A stretch of DNA of 64,000 nt from Streptomyces sp. MMG1121 (GTDB lineage Bacteria; Actinomycetota; Actinomycetes; Streptomycetales; Streptomycetaceae): positions 62,001 through 126,000 of the forward strand of contig NZ_LGDV01000226.1 in NCBI RefSeq assembly GCF_001280015.1, given 5' to 3'. Positions 62,602-64,000 of the stretch are shown in pieces. The notes beneath the pieces are model-generated. The model was not told the DNA's origin. It was given only the letters and a program-made list of their open reading frames with translations, and ran no database searches. The first letter of the stretch is position 1. Each line of letters starts with the position of its first letter. The position numbers were made by a program, and so were the translations under genes.

Positions 62602-63354
62602 ATGAAGCTCACCGTCGTCGGCTGCTCGGGGTCGTTCCCGTCCGCGGAATCGGCCTGCTCGAGCTACCTCGTCGAGGCCGACGGCTTCCGGCTGCTTCTC
62701 GACATGGGCAACGGCGCCCTGGGCGAGCTGCAGCGCCACTGCGGTCTCTACGACCTCGACGCGATCTTCCTCAGCCATCTGCACGCCGATCACTGCATCG
62801 ACATGCTCGGGTACTTCGTCGCGCGCTACTACCGCCACGACGGCGGCCGCTGCGACCCGATCCCGGTCTACGGCCCCGAGGGCACCGAGCACCGCCTGAC
62901 CACGGCGTACGCCGACACCCCCTCCGCCTCCTCGATGAGCGAGGTCTTCGACTTCCACACGGTCAAGCCCTCCACGTTCGAGATCGGCCCGTTCACGGTG
63001 CACACCGAGCGGGTCCGCCACCCCGTCGAGGCGTACGGCATCCGGGTCGAGCACGCCGGGCGGACCCTCACGTACTCCGGTGACTCGGGCGTCACCGAGG
63101 CGCTGGACGAGCTGGCCCGGGACGCCGACCTGTTCCTGTGCGAGGCCGCGTTCACGCACGGCAAGGAGAACATCCCCGACCTGCACCTCAACGGCCGTGA
63201 GGCGGGCGAGACGGCGGCCCGCGCGCGCGTGCGCCGCCTGGTCCTCACCCACATCCCGCCGTGGACCGACCCCGCGGTCAACCTCCGTGACGCGCGCGAG
63301 GTGTTCACGGGGCCGGTGGAGCTGGCTGCTCCGCGGGGCACGTACGAGATCTGA
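62602..63354 (+). CDS. Metallo-beta-lactamase-fold hydrolase
   Basis: A 250-residue MBL-fold enzyme of the RNase Z/phosphodiesterase-like group: SGSFPSAESACSSYLVE at the start, zinc motif LSHLHADHCID, later histidine in RVRHPVEAYGIRVE, Asp in LTYSGDSGVTEALD and His in VLTHIPPW. Lacks the RNase Z exosite arm. ATG 62602 follows ACGGAGG (62585-62591). The substrate is unknown. It converges on nagE2. Confidence 0.87.
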   Translation: MKLTVVGCSGSFPSAESACSSYLVEADGFRLLLDMGNGALGELQRHCGLYDLDAIFLSHLHADHCIDMLGYFVARYYRHDGGRCDPIPVYGPEGTEHRLTTAYADTPSASSMSEVFDFHTVKPSTFEIGPFTVHTERVRHPVEAYGIRVEHAGRTLTYSGDSGVTEALDELARDADLFLCEAAFTHGKENIPDLHLNGREAGETAARARVRRLVLTHIPPWTDPAVNLRDAREVFTGPVELAAPRGTYEI

Positions 63355-63373
63355 GACCGCCGGTACGCACGAC

Positions 63374-63408
63374 AAGGCCCCCGGAACCGAACAGGTTCCG
63401 GGGGCCTT
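63374..63408. terminator. Bidirectional terminator
   Basis: AAGGCCCCCGGAACC (63374-63388) pairs perfectly with 63394-63408, loop GAACA; A/T ends on both sides suit the convergent genes. Confidence 0.88.
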
Positions 63409-63430
63409 CGTCATGGCGTCGCGGCCGGGC

Positions 63431-64000
<570 letters not shown>

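Overview
The window reads as chromosome of a Streptomyces (very high G+C, third-position GC bias, frequent GTG starts, leaderless promoters, an SsgA-like sporulation protein, HelD, and a gene order that resembles, from memory, the S. coelicolor interval running from the sigma/anti-sigma pair beside hup and murA down to cysM and nagE2). Most of it is core chromosome; one 7.1-kb stretch (20942-28060) is clearly foreign.

Layout. 1-8.7 kb: end of a sigma factor, its anti-sigma factor, the RNA polymerase recycling helicase HelD, a candidate small RNA with a strong terminator, NAD-malic enzyme, the nucleoid protein HU, murA (opposite strand), YqgE and a DUF3039 protein. 8.7-13.5 kb: a sugar ABC transporter (binding lipoprotein plus two permeases, no ATPase) with a GH20 beta-N-acetylhexosaminidase, behind a sequence resembling the DasR operator. 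13.8-18.8 kb: a three-gene molybdenum hydroxylase (FAD, 2Fe-2S, Mo subunits) whose iron-sulfur subunit carries a 380-residue disordered extension. 19.1-20.9 kb: a tandem SUKH-4 protein and a small secreted lipoyl-domain protein.

20.94-28.06 kb: an element integrated at the 3' end of tRNA-Cys(GCA), bounded by 43-bp perfect direct repeats and with paired 19-bp arm-type repeats near each end. It carries a ScoMcrA-like HNH nuclease, small CxxC proteins, a twice-frameshifted HAD phosphatase, a secreted ricin-type lectin, an IS5-family insertion sequence with TAA target duplication, and a tyrosine integrase that lost its N-terminus at the IS. It has no visible replication, excisionase or transfer genes and is probably no longer mobile by itself.

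28.1-44.1 kb: MFS exporter, DEAD-box helicase, IclR and PucR/CdaR regulators, a GNAT plus N-acylamino-acid-racemase pair, a Lon-like secreted protease, a glycine-betaine/choline ABC operon headed by an Lrp regulator, divergent 4-hydroxyphenylpyruvate dioxygenase, and a TPR protein. 44.2-54.2 kb: glycolate/lactate oxidase, SsgG, two RDD membrane proteins, an M6 secreted protease, and the NAD-salvage genes pncA and pncB. 54.3-64.0 kb: clpS with its DUF2017 partner, a CycA/GabP-type permease behind a structured leader, the Mec+/CysO/CysM thiocarboxylate cysteine pathway, a frameshifted S53 protease, a lipoprotein, a membrane-anchored PemK/MazF-like protein, a metallo-beta-lactamase-fold hydrolase, and the 3' part of a PTS EIIC gene (nagE2-like).

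Two parts of aminosugar metabolism (GH20/ABC at the left, GlcNAc PTS at the right) share the window. Several genes (HAD, S53 protease, integrase, possibly the HNH nuclease N-terminus) show damage that is either real decay or sequencing error; these are listed separately.
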